From assembly GCF_041677825.1 (NCBI RefSeq), contig NZ_JBAYPG010000003.1:62001-126000 (forward strand): a stretch of 64,000 nucleotides of DNA. Direction: 5' to 3'. The notes beneath the pieces were generated by a model. It saw only the letters and a program-made list of their open reading frames with translations. It had not been told where the DNA came from and made no database searches. The position numbers and the translations under genes were made by a program. The DNA is from Castellaniella sp041677825 (GTDB lineage: Bacteria > Pseudomonadota > Gammaproteobacteria > Burkholderiales > Burkholderiaceae_B). How positions within the stretch are numbered: the stretch's first letter is position 1; each line of letters starts with the position of its first letter. Shown here one piece after another: positions 44,564-53,488 of the stretch.

Positions 44564-46249
44564 TCAAAGCCCCTCTTCGATTTGTGCCGTGATGATCAAC
44601 ACGGTGGCCAGCCGTTGGGCCTGCAGCTGGTCCCCGCCGCCGAACAGCACCGGAAGACCTGGACCCAGCCGCCTTTCGGAAGTCTCCGACTGCTGACGAT
44701 CGAAGCCCGATACCACCAGTGGCTGCCCAGGTTGCAAGGCCAGTTGCTGGACTGTGCCGTTGCCTTCGATGGTGAGTTGCTGAAGCTGCAACGGGTTGTC
44801 CTTGTCGCCGAAGGTGACCGTCTTCAGGGGCTGCGCAACCGTGTTGTCGTAGGCCAGTGACAGCAGGATCTGGCCGTTGTCCTGGGCATCGGGCACCAGC
44901 GTGAGCAACGACCCCACGGTTTCTTCTTTTTGATTGACCGAGATCGCCGGCACGGCAAGGCCGCTGGCGCCCGTGACGGGCGTGGTCTCGATACGGTCGA
45001 TATACGAGAACGTGGTGCGTACGGCATGGGTGACCGGGCGCCGATTCAGGGTGAGCATGGGTACACTGCTGCGCCGCACCAGGGTCACGGTTTCGCCCAG
45101 CGCCCGGATCACGGCTTCGCTGCCGGTCAGGGTGCCCTGTACGGCCTGTATCCCAAGCTGCCCTGCCGGGCTGCTTGCCAGGCCGGGCACAGCCAGGTGG
45201 CCCGCCAGATGGGCCCCGGAAAAAACCAGATTCCAGTCCAGGCTGGCCTGGGCCTGTTCGTTGAGCGCAATGGTGAGTTCTTCGAACACCAGCCGGACAC
45301 GGCGTGTCAGGGCACGGTTTTCGTGCTCGAGATAGCGACTGATGCGCTCGAGCACGTCGGGCGTATCGGTGACGACGATGTTGGCCGCTGCGCCCGGCTC
45401 GACCACCAGGATCCCCGCCCTGGACAGAAAGGCTTCGAGGCGGGCACGCAGGGTTTTCATGATGTCAAGATCGCCGCTGCTGAGCTGCGTGTTCGATGCG
45501 CTGACAAAGCCGCCCTCGGCATGCCCACGCCCCAGCCCCAAGGATGCCTGGGCCCGGGCATCGAGGGTCAGCGCGCGCACATTGAACACCCGCGTCTCGG
45601 TGCGATAGAACTCGATGCGGCCCCCTTCATAGCGCCAGTGCACCCCATGATGCGCCGCCAGCCGATCGAGGATCAGGGGCAGTGCCGCCGGGCCGTCGGC
45701 CAGTGCGGCGGAGCCTGCGTCATCCACCAGCCCGATTGACCCCCCTGCGGGGTCATTGGCCATGCGCGGCAGGAAATGGGCGACGGGCAGCAGCGCATCG
45801 GGGCGCACATGCACCGGAATCCCCGTGACTGCGGTAATGCGCCGGGCAATCTGGCGCAGATCGTCCGGGCCATCGGCAAACAGCAGGGTGGTCTGTACAC
45901 GCCCGCGCAGCACGGCCGGCAATGTCAGTTCGCGAGCCAGAGGCTGCGCCGGGCCGGCGATCCAGGGTTTGTCTATATCCTGGGTGGCCATCCGCAGATC
46001 CGGATCTGCCTGGCGGGGCACGAATCCGGCGTGCCCCTGCGCCACTTTCCCGTCGGCCTGCTCGAAGGCTCGCCCGGCCTGACGCAGCCGTTCGGGCAGG
46101 CTGCAGGCCGCCAGCCCGGGCAGCAGGCACAGGCAGCACACGAGCGGCCAGCGCATGGCAGGCCTGGGCCGGCAGGCATGGGAACGCCATGCAGACCAGC
46201 CCATGACCCGGCGGACCCAAGTGCCCATACGCGAGATGGCGCCGTTCAT
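44564..46249 (-). CDS. pilN: PilN lipoprotein secretin of a type IVb pilus
   Basis: The 561-residue protein is a secretin that forms the outer-membrane ring. A lipoprotein signal with LPGLAACS is followed by N domains and a secretin core with family stretches such as VTDTPDVLERISRYLEHENRA, RRVRLVFEELTIALNE, and GASGLAVPAISVNQKEETVG near the C terminus, then LVVSGFDRQQ. ATG 46249 overlaps the pilL stop (ATGA). A second ATG at 46156 begins a more compact lipoprotein signal (MRWPLVCCLCLLPGLAAC), so the true start could be there. Secretin identity is secure. Confidence 0.87.
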   Translation of the reverse strand: MNGAISRMGTWVRRVMGWSAWRSHACRPRPAMRWPLVCCLCLLPGLAACSLPERLRQAGRAFEQADGKVAQGHAGFVPRQADPDLRMATQDIDKPWIAGPAQPLARELTLPAVLRGRVQTTLLFADGPDDLRQIARRITAVTGIPVHVRPDALLPVAHFLPRMANDPAGGSIGLVDDAGSAALADGPAALPLILDRLAAHHGVHWRYEGGRIEFYRTETRVFNVRALTLDARAQASLGLGRGHAEGGFVSASNTQLSSGDLDIMKTLRARLEAFLSRAGILVVEPGAAANIVVTDTPDVLERISRYLEHENRALTRRVRLVFEELTIALNEQAQASLDWNLVFSGAHLAGHLAVPGLASSPAGQLGIQAVQGTLTGSEAVIRALGETVTLVRRSSVPMLTLNRRPVTHAVRTTFSYIDRIETTPVTGASGLAVPAISVNQKEETVGSLLTLVPDAQDNGQILLSLAYDNTVAQPLKTVTFGDKDNPLQLQQLTIEGNGTVQQLALQPGQPLVVSGFDRQQSETSERRLGPGLPVLFGGGDQLQAQRLATVLIITAQIEEGL

Positions 46250-47334
46250 GCGTTGTCTCCTGGTGTGCGGGTGCGGTCGCAGCGTTGTGCCAGAGAAATC
46301 ACACGCAACACCTGGTTGGCGTAGAAACAGGGCTGGACCGGGCGGTCACCCAGTTCGGTGGCTGCGAGCAGACTGCGCACGGCGTCTTTGAATGGGCCCG
46401 GAAACGTGGCGGAACCGGCCACGGGGATATCGACATCAACCGCCCAGTGCTCGGGCTCGAACACCCAGCCGGACTCGCGCGCCCAGCCAGACAGGGTTTT
46501 GCGCAAGGTGCCATCGACCGGCGTGACCCCAAAGCGCGCAACCGGGCCCGGCAGCACTTCTGCTGAGGGTGTGCCGGCGGCTGCAGTGGCATGACCCTGT
46601 ACGGCGTCAGCCCCAGATGCTGCAGCAATGGCCGCAGGCCGCACCGGGACGACGACGGGCTCCGGGGCAAGAGCCGCAAGCTGTACCGGGGCGACGACAG
46701 ATGCTGCGGCAAGAACGGCTGGCTGCGCCGCGGCGACGGGCTCACTGGCAAGAGCAGCAGACCGCACCGGGGTGGCCGCAGAATTTGTGGAGGCGGCCTC
46801 TGCCAGCCCCTGGGGGGATGCGGCTGCCAGTGGGGTGATGGCAGGCTGGCGCACCGCGCCAGATTCTGGCCGGGTGATATCGGGCCCGATCTGAGCTGTG
46901 GCAAACCCTGCGGCGACGGCCCCGGAGGGCGTGCCTGCCGGAGTTGACCCGACGGATTCGGCCGACGAAGGCGTGCCACCACGCCGGACATACGCCAGGC
47001 GCTGCCCCCCGCGAATCACCAGAAACGACGGCACGCCCCGGATACGCAGATAATCGGTTTCACGTTGCGGATGCAACAGGCGATCGCCCTCTGGCCGGCG
47101 CTCGAACAGGGCCGGTACCGGCGCGCCAGCGGGATATTGCAACCAGGTGTGACGGCCGTCATCGAACACCTGCAGAGGCGCCAGATCAGGATCACCGGAG
47201 AGTTCCCAGTCGAAACGGTAATCGGCCAGCGGCCCCGGCGCCCCGGACTGCTCATGCCACCACGCCTGGTGGCCCGGGCCGGTGCACGCCACCAGCCCGC
47301 CCATGCAACAGCCCACCACCCAGATCCTGAACAT
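46246..47334 (-). CDS. PilL-like lipoprotein with VirB9-like N-terminal region, Ala/Pro/Val-rich linker and TcpQ domain
   Basis: The 362-residue product opens the pil operon. It has a lipoprotein signal with lipobox LVAC (Cys17). Residues about 35-115 (RFDWELSGDPDLAPLQVFDD ... YLRIRGVPSFLVIRGGQRLAYVR) resemble the N-terminal domain of VirB9/TrbG/CagX-type T4SS lipoprotein partners. A low-complexity linker of about 150 residues with repeated AALA-xEPV and VAPVQ blocks follows. Residues about 270-355 match the TcpQ domain (GWARESGWVFEPEHW, PCFYANQVLRVI), which in Vibrio TcpQ stabilises the TcpC secretin. The protein probably supports the PilN secretin. ATG 47334 has a GGGGG ribosome binding site. 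Confidence 0.75.
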   Translation of the reverse strand: MFRIWVVGCCMGGLVACTGPGHQAWWHEQSGAPGPLADYRFDWELSGDPDLAPLQVFDDGRHTWLQYPAGAPVPALFERRPEGDRLLHPQRETDYLRIRGVPSFLVIRGGQRLAYVRRGGTPSSAESVGSTPAGTPSGAVAAGFATAQIGPDITRPESGAVRQPAITPLAAASPQGLAEAASTNSAATPVRSAALASEPVAAAQPAVLAAASVVAPVQLAALAPEPVVVPVRPAAIAAASGADAVQGHATAAAGTPSAEVLPGPVARFGVTPVDGTLRKTLSGWARESGWVFEPEHWAVDVDIPVAGSATFPGPFKDAVRSLLAATELGDRPVQPCFYANQVLRVISLAQRCDRTRTPGDNA

Positions 47335-47412
47335 GCACGCCCCCTTCTGTCGTTCTGGGAGGCATGATCATCCACTCCGGACGCGCAATCCAGACTGGCA
47401 AATACGCAAGGA

Positions 47413-47465
47413 CAAAAGGCTCCGCCCCATCCCCGGCACATCATGCATGCCGGGGATGGGGCGGA
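47413..47465 (-). terminator. strong intrinsic terminator after the UgpB-like binding protein gene
   Basis: An 18-bp perfect inverted repeat (TCCGCCCCATCCCCGGCA and its complement) has a nine-base loop. On the minus strand it is followed by GCC and TTTT. It stands between the orphan binding protein gene and the pil operon, so it isolates the pilus genes from upstream transcription. Confidence 0.85.
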
Positions 47466-47501
47466 CACTGGCGCAGCCGGTATCGACTGCCGGCTGCCGG
47501 A

Positions 47502-48818
47502 CTACTCGGCCTGGCGCACCAGGCGATTGCCCTCGGCTGCAGCACTGCTGAGCGCCGTGACGGCCGGCTCCTGGCCATCGAGCGCCGTATCGATGATCTG
47601 CTGAAAACGCGACCGGATCGCCGGGTAGTTGTTGATACGAAAGCCCTGCGCCGTCACTGCGGACTTCTGGGCGTAGGGCGCCACCAGATCCCGCCAGGCG
47701 CCCAGATGCTGATAATAGCTGTCGGGCGTCTGGTTGAACGCGGCCTTGGTAAGCGGCAGATAACCCGTTTGCTGATACCAGCGGGCCGCCTGTTCGGGCT
47801 TCGACAGCCAGCCCAGGAAGGCCACGGTGGCGTCGGTGACCGGCTTGTCGGATTTCATGACCCAAAGAGCCGACCCGTTGACAAATGGATTGCCGGGCTT
47901 GCGGGTGACTTCGGGATAATACGGCAGGCCGGACACGGCAAAATGCAGCTTGCGCTGTGCATCGAATGAGCCGATATGCCCCGAATCGGACATGAGCACT
48001 GCGCATTCGCCTGCGGCAAAGCGGTCGACGGCACGCAGGCCCGCATCGGGGCGGGTCATGATCTCGGAACGCACCCAGCTGATCATGAGCGACAGGTGCC
48101 GGACGTAGGTCGAATTGAAGGAAAAGCTGGGCAGGCCCTTGGCCGTGAGGCCATTGTCGGCCCCGGCGTAGAACTGGTTGTTGACCGCAGCGAGATTTTC
48201 CAGGTTGATGGAGACCGGCAGATTGGACGTCAGTGGGCAGGTCCGGGAGCCCTTGTTGGCCAGCGACACCAATTGCCCCTGCAGCTCCATCCAGACGCGG
48301 GCCGGTTCAGCCGGGCTGAGCCCGGCCGTTCTGAAGGCGTTCTGGTTGTAGTACATGACGGGAATTTCAAGCATGTACGGGAAGGCCATCAAGCGGCCCT
48401 TGGCATCGTGTACAAAGGCATTGTCGCTGGACAGGAACCAGTCGGTGCCCTTGAGGGCCGCCTGGCCCTGCAGCAGGTGAAACGGCAGCACATAGGGGCG
48501 GCGCGCAACGTGATCGAGCGTATGTGTGTTGCCGATCTGTGCCAGGGCCGGCAGCGTCCCGGCACTGGCGGCCCGATCGAGCGACTGGTCCAGCGCCTCG
48601 GGCGTATCGAACTGACGCAATGTGACATCGACGTCGGACTGGCTGCGATTCCAGCCACGCACCAGATCCTGCAGGACTTCGGCATTGTGGCCCTGCAGCG
48701 CATGCCATACGGGGACCTTGACTGCGGCATGTGCCGAGGTGACAAGCGCACAAGCCAGCAGAGCGCCTGCCAGACCCCGAGCACATTGAGCCGGCACGGC
48801 ACCAGGAATGAATTTCAT
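47502..48818 (-). CDS. periplasmic ABC substrate-binding protein, UgpB-like (family 1)
   Basis: The 438-residue protein has a signal peptide (ending near LVTSAHA) and the family 1 binding-protein pattern: VKVPVWHALQGHNAEVLQDL, MAFPYMLEIPVMYYNQNAF, and FVNGSALWVMKSDKPVTDATVAFLGWLS. The closest named type is UgpB, the glycerol-3-phosphate binder, but the sequence does not prove that ligand. No permease or ATPase gene lies nearby. It follows dadA by five bases and is the last gene before the terminator. It may serve a transporter encoded elsewhere or act as a sensor or scavenger protein. Confidence 0.8.
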   Translation of the reverse strand: MKFIPGAVPAQCARGLAGALLACALVTSAHAAVKVPVWHALQGHNAEVLQDLVRGWNRSQSDVDVTLRQFDTPEALDQSLDRAASAGTLPALAQIGNTHTLDHVARRPYVLPFHLLQGQAALKGTDWFLSSDNAFVHDAKGRLMAFPYMLEIPVMYYNQNAFRTAGLSPAEPARVWMELQGQLVSLANKGSRTCPLTSNLPVSINLENLAAVNNQFYAGADNGLTAKGLPSFSFNSTYVRHLSLMISWVRSEIMTRPDAGLRAVDRFAAGECAVLMSDSGHIGSFDAQRKLHFAVSGLPYYPEVTRKPGNPFVNGSALWVMKSDKPVTDATVAFLGWLSKPEQAARWYQQTGYLPLTKAAFNQTPDSYYQHLGAWRDLVAPYAQKSAVTAQGFRINNYPAIRSRFQQIIDTALDGQEPAVTALSSAAAEGNRLVRQAE

Positions 48819-48823
48819 GTGGA

Positions 48824-50077
48824 TCAACCCAGGAAAGGAAAATCGATTTCGGGCCTGCGGCCCGACACCAGATCGGCCAGGACCTTGCCTGACCCGACGC
48901 CCATGGTCCAGCCCAGGCTGCCGTGCCCGGTGTTCAGGTACAGATTGCGGATACGGGTGGGGCCAATCAGCGGAACATTGGAGGGCGTGGTCGGCCGCAA
49001 GCCGGACCAGAATCGAACATTAGCAAAATCAGGCCCGCTTGGGAACAGCCGGCGCACCCGTTCGACGAGACGATTGCAACGTGATGTATCCAGCGCGCGT
49101 GAAAAACCACCCAGTTCGGCCGTGCCCGCCACACGCAACTGTTGCCCCAGGCGCGAGAACACCAGTTTCGAGGCCTGATCGATCAGGCTGACCTGCGGCG
49201 TGGCGTCCGGCTGTCGCAGCGCGAAGGTGGCCGAGTATCCTTTCACGGGCCAGACCGGACATGCGATACCCAGCGGCCGCACCAGCGCAGGCGAATGACT
49301 GCCCAGGGCCACGACCCAGGCATCCGCCTGCACCGATTCGAACCAGCCGTCCGGCTGGATCAGTTCGGCCACGGCAACGCGGCCCCCCACCGCCAGAAGC
49401 CGGTTGACCTGGCGATTGAACAGGAAACGCACCCCCGCCGCCTCGGCATGCCCGGCCAGGGCCTGTGTGAAGCGATGCACATCACCCGATTCGTCTTCGG
49501 CCGTGTAGTCACCCCCGATGATGGGCTGATCTGCCGCGGCAAGCGCGGGCTCGATCTGCAGGACCTGTGCGGCATCGAGCACCTTCCGGTTCACGCCCAG
49601 TGCCTGCATGGCGACCGCCGCCTTGCGGGCGTACTCGAATTCGCGTTCGTCCTGGTAGAAGGCGAGGATGCCCCGCTCGAGGTGATCGTAATCGATCTGC
49701 AGCGCGCGCCGCAGTTCACCCAGTTGCCGGCGGCTGTACTGCGCCAGACCCACCATGGCCCGCAGATTCACGGCAAAGCGCCGGGGCTGCGATTCGCGCA
49801 CGAACCGGGCACACCATAGCCATTGCTGCAGGCTGGGCTGCAAGGCAATGCGCAAGGGTGCGTCCCGGTGGCCAAGGTAGTGCCACAGCTGGTACCAGGT
49901 ATGCGGGCTGGCCCAGGGCTCGGCGTAGCAGACGGAAATCTGGCCGCCATTGGCACGGCTGGTTTCGAGCGCAGCGGCCGGCTGACGTTCGATGACGGTG
50001 ACTTCGTGGCCCGCCTGGGCCAGCCACCAGGCGCTGCTCACGCCCATGATGCCGGCCCCGAGCACGACGACCTTCAT
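48824..50077 (-). CDS. dadA: DadA-type D-amino acid dehydrogenase
   Basis: The 417-residue flavoprotein starts MKVVVLGAGIMGVSSAWWLA with the GxGxxG FAD motif at 7-12, carries the family stretches SRANGGQISVCYAEPWASP and GSHSPALVRPLGI, and ends GSGKVLADLVSGRRPEI. DadA oxidises D-amino acids to 2-oxo acids and feeds electrons to the membrane quinone pool. It overlaps the reductase gene by four bases and precedes the orphan binding protein gene. No alanine racemase is adjacent. Activity on a given D-amino acid, or on related amines, is inferred from family. Confidence 0.9.
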   Translation of the reverse strand: MKVVVLGAGIMGVSSAWWLAQAGHEVTVIERQPAAALETSRANGGQISVCYAEPWASPHTWYQLWHYLGHRDAPLRIALQPSLQQWLWCARFVRESQPRRFAVNLRAMVGLAQYSRRQLGELRRALQIDYDHLERGILAFYQDEREFEYARKAAVAMQALGVNRKVLDAAQVLQIEPALAAADQPIIGGDYTAEDESGDVHRFTQALAGHAEAAGVRFLFNRQVNRLLAVGGRVAVAELIQPDGWFESVQADAWVVALGSHSPALVRPLGIACPVWPVKGYSATFALRQPDATPQVSLIDQASKLVFSRLGQQLRVAGTAELGGFSRALDTSRCNRLVERVRRLFPSGPDFANVRFWSGLRPTTPSNVPLIGPTRIRNLYLNTGHGSLGWTMGVGSGKVLADLVSGRRPEIDFPFLG

Positions 50078-51120
50078 GCTGTCACCCGGGCCCGGTCTGC
50101 TTCGGTCACGAAGGCATCGGCAAAGAAGAATTCAGCGGGCAGACCGCAGTGCTGCACCAGGTCGCGCCGGGCGGCCTCGACCATGAGTGGCGAGCCGCAG
50201 GCATAGACCTGATGGCCGGAGAGATCCGGGCAATCCTCCATGAGCGCCGCGTGAACCCAGCCGGTGCGCCCCGACCAGGCGTCCCCCTCTGCCGCATTCG
50301 ATACAACCGGCACCACATGAAAGCCCGGCCATTGCGTCTCCCAGCCGCGCGCGACATCCAGCTGATACAGGTCTGCCGGCCGGCGTCCCCCCCAGTACAG
50401 GACTGCAGAGCGACGGTCGCCGGCCTCGATGAGGGCCTCGATCATGGCACGGATCGGCGCAAAACCCGTGCCGCTGGCCAGAAACACGAGTGGCCGGTCG
50501 ATATCGGGGCGCACGAAGAACGAACCCAGCGGCCCTTCGATGCGCAGGATTTCGCGCAGTTTGATGACCGGATCGGCCTGACCGAACAGGCGGTCAGTGA
50601 AGGCGCCACCAGGCGAATGGCGGACATGCAGTCGCAGCGTGTGCCGATCCAGCCTTGGACACGCCATGGAATAGCTGCGCCGCGCATCGTCGGGCAACAG
50701 GAAATCGAGATACTGCCCGGGCTGGAAGCGGAACGCCTGGGCGGACGGCAATTGCAGGGTGACCTCGAGCACATCGGGCGCCAGGGGTTCCAGCGCCAGG
50801 ACCCGCACCGGCATGCGGGCCACCTGGATATCCTGCGCCAGGCGCACTTCCTCGACCTCGATGACCATATCGGAGCACGGCCTGGCCTGGCACAGCAGCG
50901 TATGCCCAGCCGCGAGCTCGGCCGCATCCAGGATGCGCCCCGGCGCGGGCCCGGCATCGTATTCACCGGTGAGCACCCTGCCCTGGCACGTGGAGCACGT
51001 GCCATTGCGGCAGCTGTACGGCAGCAGAATGCCCTCGGCCAGCGCGGCATCCAGTACGGTATGCCCGGATTCCACCGCAAAGACCTTGCCCGACGGCTGT
51101 ACCGTGACCTTGAAACTCAT
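50074..51120 (-). CDS. ferredoxin-NAD(P)H reductase-like protein (CDP-6-deoxy-glucoseen reductase type)
   Basis: The 348-residue protein has an N-terminal plant-type [2Fe-2S] domain with C37, C42, C45 and C77 (CRNGTCSTCQGRV ... LLCQAR), then an FAD barrel (RRSYSMACPR) and an NAD(P)H domain (LVFLASGTGFAPIRAMIEAL, VYACGSP). This layout is shared by AscD-type CDP-6-deoxy-3,4-glucoseen reductases, toluene/benzoate dioxygenase reductases and similar electron-transfer proteins, and is common in Burkholderiales outside sugar clusters. No sugar genes are nearby, so the AscD name reflects only the family. It follows parC by 33 bases and overlaps dadA. Confidence 0.85.
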   Translation of the reverse strand: MSFKVTVQPSGKVFAVESGHTVLDAALAEGILLPYSCRNGTCSTCQGRVLTGEYDAGPAPGRILDAAELAAGHTLLCQARPCSDMVIEVEEVRLAQDIQVARMPVRVLALEPLAPDVLEVTLQLPSAQAFRFQPGQYLDFLLPDDARRSYSMACPRLDRHTLRLHVRHSPGGAFTDRLFGQADPVIKLREILRIEGPLGSFFVRPDIDRPLVFLASGTGFAPIRAMIEALIEAGDRRSAVLYWGGRRPADLYQLDVARGWETQWPGFHVVPVVSNAAEGDAWSGRTGWVHAALMEDCPDLSGHQVYACGSPLMVEAARRDLVQHCGLPAEFFFADAFVTEADRARVTA

Positions 51121-51153
51121 GTCCCGCCTCTGTGGTTCAATACCTGGACCATT

Positions 51154-53463
51154 TTAGTCTTCGCGCGCAGACCACAGGCTGGGCAGCTTGATTTTCACGT
51201 CGAGCCACTTGCCCTTGCGTGCCCGGCGCCCGGCGTAGGCCGCCAGTTCGGCCGGCGTCAGGACCAGCTCGGTCTGACGCGCGCGGTAGACGCCACGCAG
51301 CACCAGGCCGCGATCATTGACTGGAGCCCATTGGGCAATGGTGTCACCGGGATCCAGGCCCATGAGGATGGTACCCCGCCCGCCTGCCGGCAACGACTTG
51401 AGTTCGGCCAGCGCTACCACCAGCAAGCGGCCCTTGCCACTGAGCAGGGCCACGGCGTGATCCCCTTCGTGCAGCTCCAGTGGCCTGAGCAGGGTTTCGC
51501 CCGCAGCCACCGTGATGAACTGTTTGCCGGCATGCTGGCGCGTGAGCAGGTCACCCAGGCGGGCCGTGAAGCCATAGCCCGAATCCACCCCCAAGAGCAG
51601 GCGCTGCGCCGGATCACCCGCCAGCACATGGACGATGCGGCTGCCGGCTGCGAGCTCGACCATGGCCGTGATCGGCTGGCCGTCACCCCGGCCAGACGGC
51701 ACCTGTGACAGGGCGACCCCGAAGCTGCGCCCCGTATCCGACAGCGCAGCCAGATCCTGGGTGCTGCGGCATTCCAGCAGACCATACAGATCATCGCCGC
51801 TCTTGAACGCAAACTGCCCTGGATCGAGGCCATGCCCAAGACGGGTACGCAGCCAGCCCTTGCGCGAGACCACCAGGGTAATGGCCTCATCGACCACCGG
51901 GCTGTCGAGCACGGCACGCCGGGCTTCTTCGATGAGGGTGCGCCGGTCATCGCCATACTGGCGCGCATCGGCCTCGATCTCGCGCGCCATGAGCCGGCGC
52001 ATGGCGCCCGGGTGATCGAGCAAGACCTGCAATTGCTGCCGATCAGCCCGTTTCTGGTCGAGTTCCTGCTCGATGCGGATACTCTCCAGGCGCGCCAGCT
52101 GCCGCAGGCGCATGTCGAGAATGTCATCGGCCTGTCGCTCACTGAGGTTGAAGCGCGTCATCAGTGCCGGGCGCGGCTCATCGGCTTCGCGTATCGTGCG
52201 GATCACCTCGTCCACGTTCAGGTGGACGATGAGGCGCCCCTCGAGAATGTGGATGCGATCCAGAACCTTGTCGAGGCGATGGCGCGTGCGGCGCGTCAGC
52301 GTACCCAGCCTGTAATCCAGCCAGGACTGGAGGATCTGGCGCAGCGAACGCTGCCCCGGGCGGCCATCGGTATCGATGCAGACCAGGTTCACGGGCACAT
52401 TGCCTTCCAGCCCGGTGCGCACCAGCAGCACGCTGACAAATTCGTCGCGGTCGATGCGCCCGGTTCGGGGCTCGAACACCAGACGCACCGGCGCCTGCTT
52501 GCCCGATTCATCGCGTACGGCATCCAGCAGGCTGAGCACCTGCGTCCTGGTCTGCTGCTGCTCTGCCGACAAGGTCTTCCTGCCGGCCCTGGGCCTGGGA
52601 TTGGTGAGTTCCTCGATGGCCTCGAGGACCTTCTGGCTCGATGTGCCCGGTGGCAGTTCGGTGACCACCAGTTGCCACTGGCCCCGGGCGAGCTCCTCGA
52701 AGTGCCAGCGCGCTCGTACGCGCAGGGTGCCACGCCCACTGGCATAGACCTGTGCAATGTCATCGGCAGTGGAAATGAGTTGCCCACCGCCCGGGAAGTC
52801 GGGCCCCGGGATCAGGGCATGCAGTTTGGCGTCGGGAAGGTCGGGCTCGCGCAGCAGCGCCACGCAGGCCCTGGCCACTTCGCGCAGATTGTGTGCCGGA
52901 ATCTCGGTGGCCATGCCCACGGCGATCCCGGAGGCGCCATTGAGCAGCATGATGGGCAGACGCGCCGGCAGGCAGACGGGTTCATGCTGGCTGCCATCGT
53001 AGTTGGGCACGAAATCCACCGTGCCCTCGTCCAGTTCGTCGAGCAGCAGGCGCGAGAACGCCGTCAGGCGGGCTTCTGTATAGCGCATGGCTGCGGCGTT
53101 GTCGCCATCACGCGAACCAAAGTTCCCCTGGCCGTCGATCAGCGGATAGCGCAGGACGAAATCCTGCGCCATGCGCACCATGGCATCATAGGCCGCCTGA
53201 TCCCCGTGCGGGTGATACTTGCCCAACACGTCACCGACGACGCGCGCCGATTTGACGGGCCGGGCCTGGGGGCCCAGCCCCATCGCATCCATGGCATACA
53301 TGATGCGCCGCTGCACCGGCTTCTGGCCGTCGGTCACATCGGGCAGCGCCCGGCCGCGCACCACCGACACGGCATAATCGAGATAGGCCTGTTCGGCAAA
53401 ATGCGCCAGCATCAGCCCTTCTTCATCGCCCATGCCGCCAACTCCTGCGTCCTGATCCATCAT
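51154..53463 (-). CDS. parC: DNA topoisomerase IV subunit A
   Basis: The 769-residue protein is ParC, the DNA-cleaving subunit that decatenates daughter chromosomes with ParE. The catalytic tyrosine is Y128 in AAAMRYTEAR; the region HPHGDQAAYDAMVRMAQDF corresponds to the quinolone-determining region; the C-terminal domain with GRG-type repeats follows. At the position of E. coli Ser80 the residue is Gln89, which may be the lineage norm. ATG 53463 is the first of two adjacent ATG codons. It follows parE by 25 bases. Confidence 0.96.
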   Translation of the reverse strand: MMDQDAGVGGMGDEEGLMLAHFAEQAYLDYAVSVVRGRALPDVTDGQKPVQRRIMYAMDAMGLGPQARPVKSARVVGDVLGKYHPHGDQAAYDAMVRMAQDFVLRYPLIDGQGNFGSRDGDNAAAMRYTEARLTAFSRLLLDELDEGTVDFVPNYDGSQHEPVCLPARLPIMLLNGASGIAVGMATEIPAHNLREVARACVALLREPDLPDAKLHALIPGPDFPGGGQLISTADDIAQVYASGRGTLRVRARWHFEELARGQWQLVVTELPPGTSSQKVLEAIEELTNPRPRAGRKTLSAEQQQTRTQVLSLLDAVRDESGKQAPVRLVFEPRTGRIDRDEFVSVLLVRTGLEGNVPVNLVCIDTDGRPGQRSLRQILQSWLDYRLGTLTRRTRHRLDKVLDRIHILEGRLIVHLNVDEVIRTIREADEPRPALMTRFNLSERQADDILDMRLRQLARLESIRIEQELDQKRADRQQLQVLLDHPGAMRRLMAREIEADARQYGDDRRTLIEEARRAVLDSPVVDEAITLVVSRKGWLRTRLGHGLDPGQFAFKSGDDLYGLLECRSTQDLAALSDTGRSFGVALSQVPSGRGDGQPITAMVELAAGSRIVHVLAGDPAQRLLLGVDSGYGFTARLGDLLTRQHAGKQFITVAAGETLLRPLELHEGDHAVALLSGKGRLLVVALAELKSLPAGGRGTILMGLDPGDTIAQWAPVNDRGLVLRGVYRARQTELVLTPAELAAYAGRRARKGKWLDVKIKLPSLWSARED

Positions 53464-53488
53464 CCTGCGTCCCGATCAACCATCTCTT

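Noticed and set aside
38148..47334. Whether the pilus operon is a type II secretion system or a type IVa pilus
   Set aside because: The long PilS leader, lipoprotein secretin, TcpQ-type protein and PilO2-like protein point to type IVb; no GspC, G-K pseudopilins or PilB/C/D set is present.
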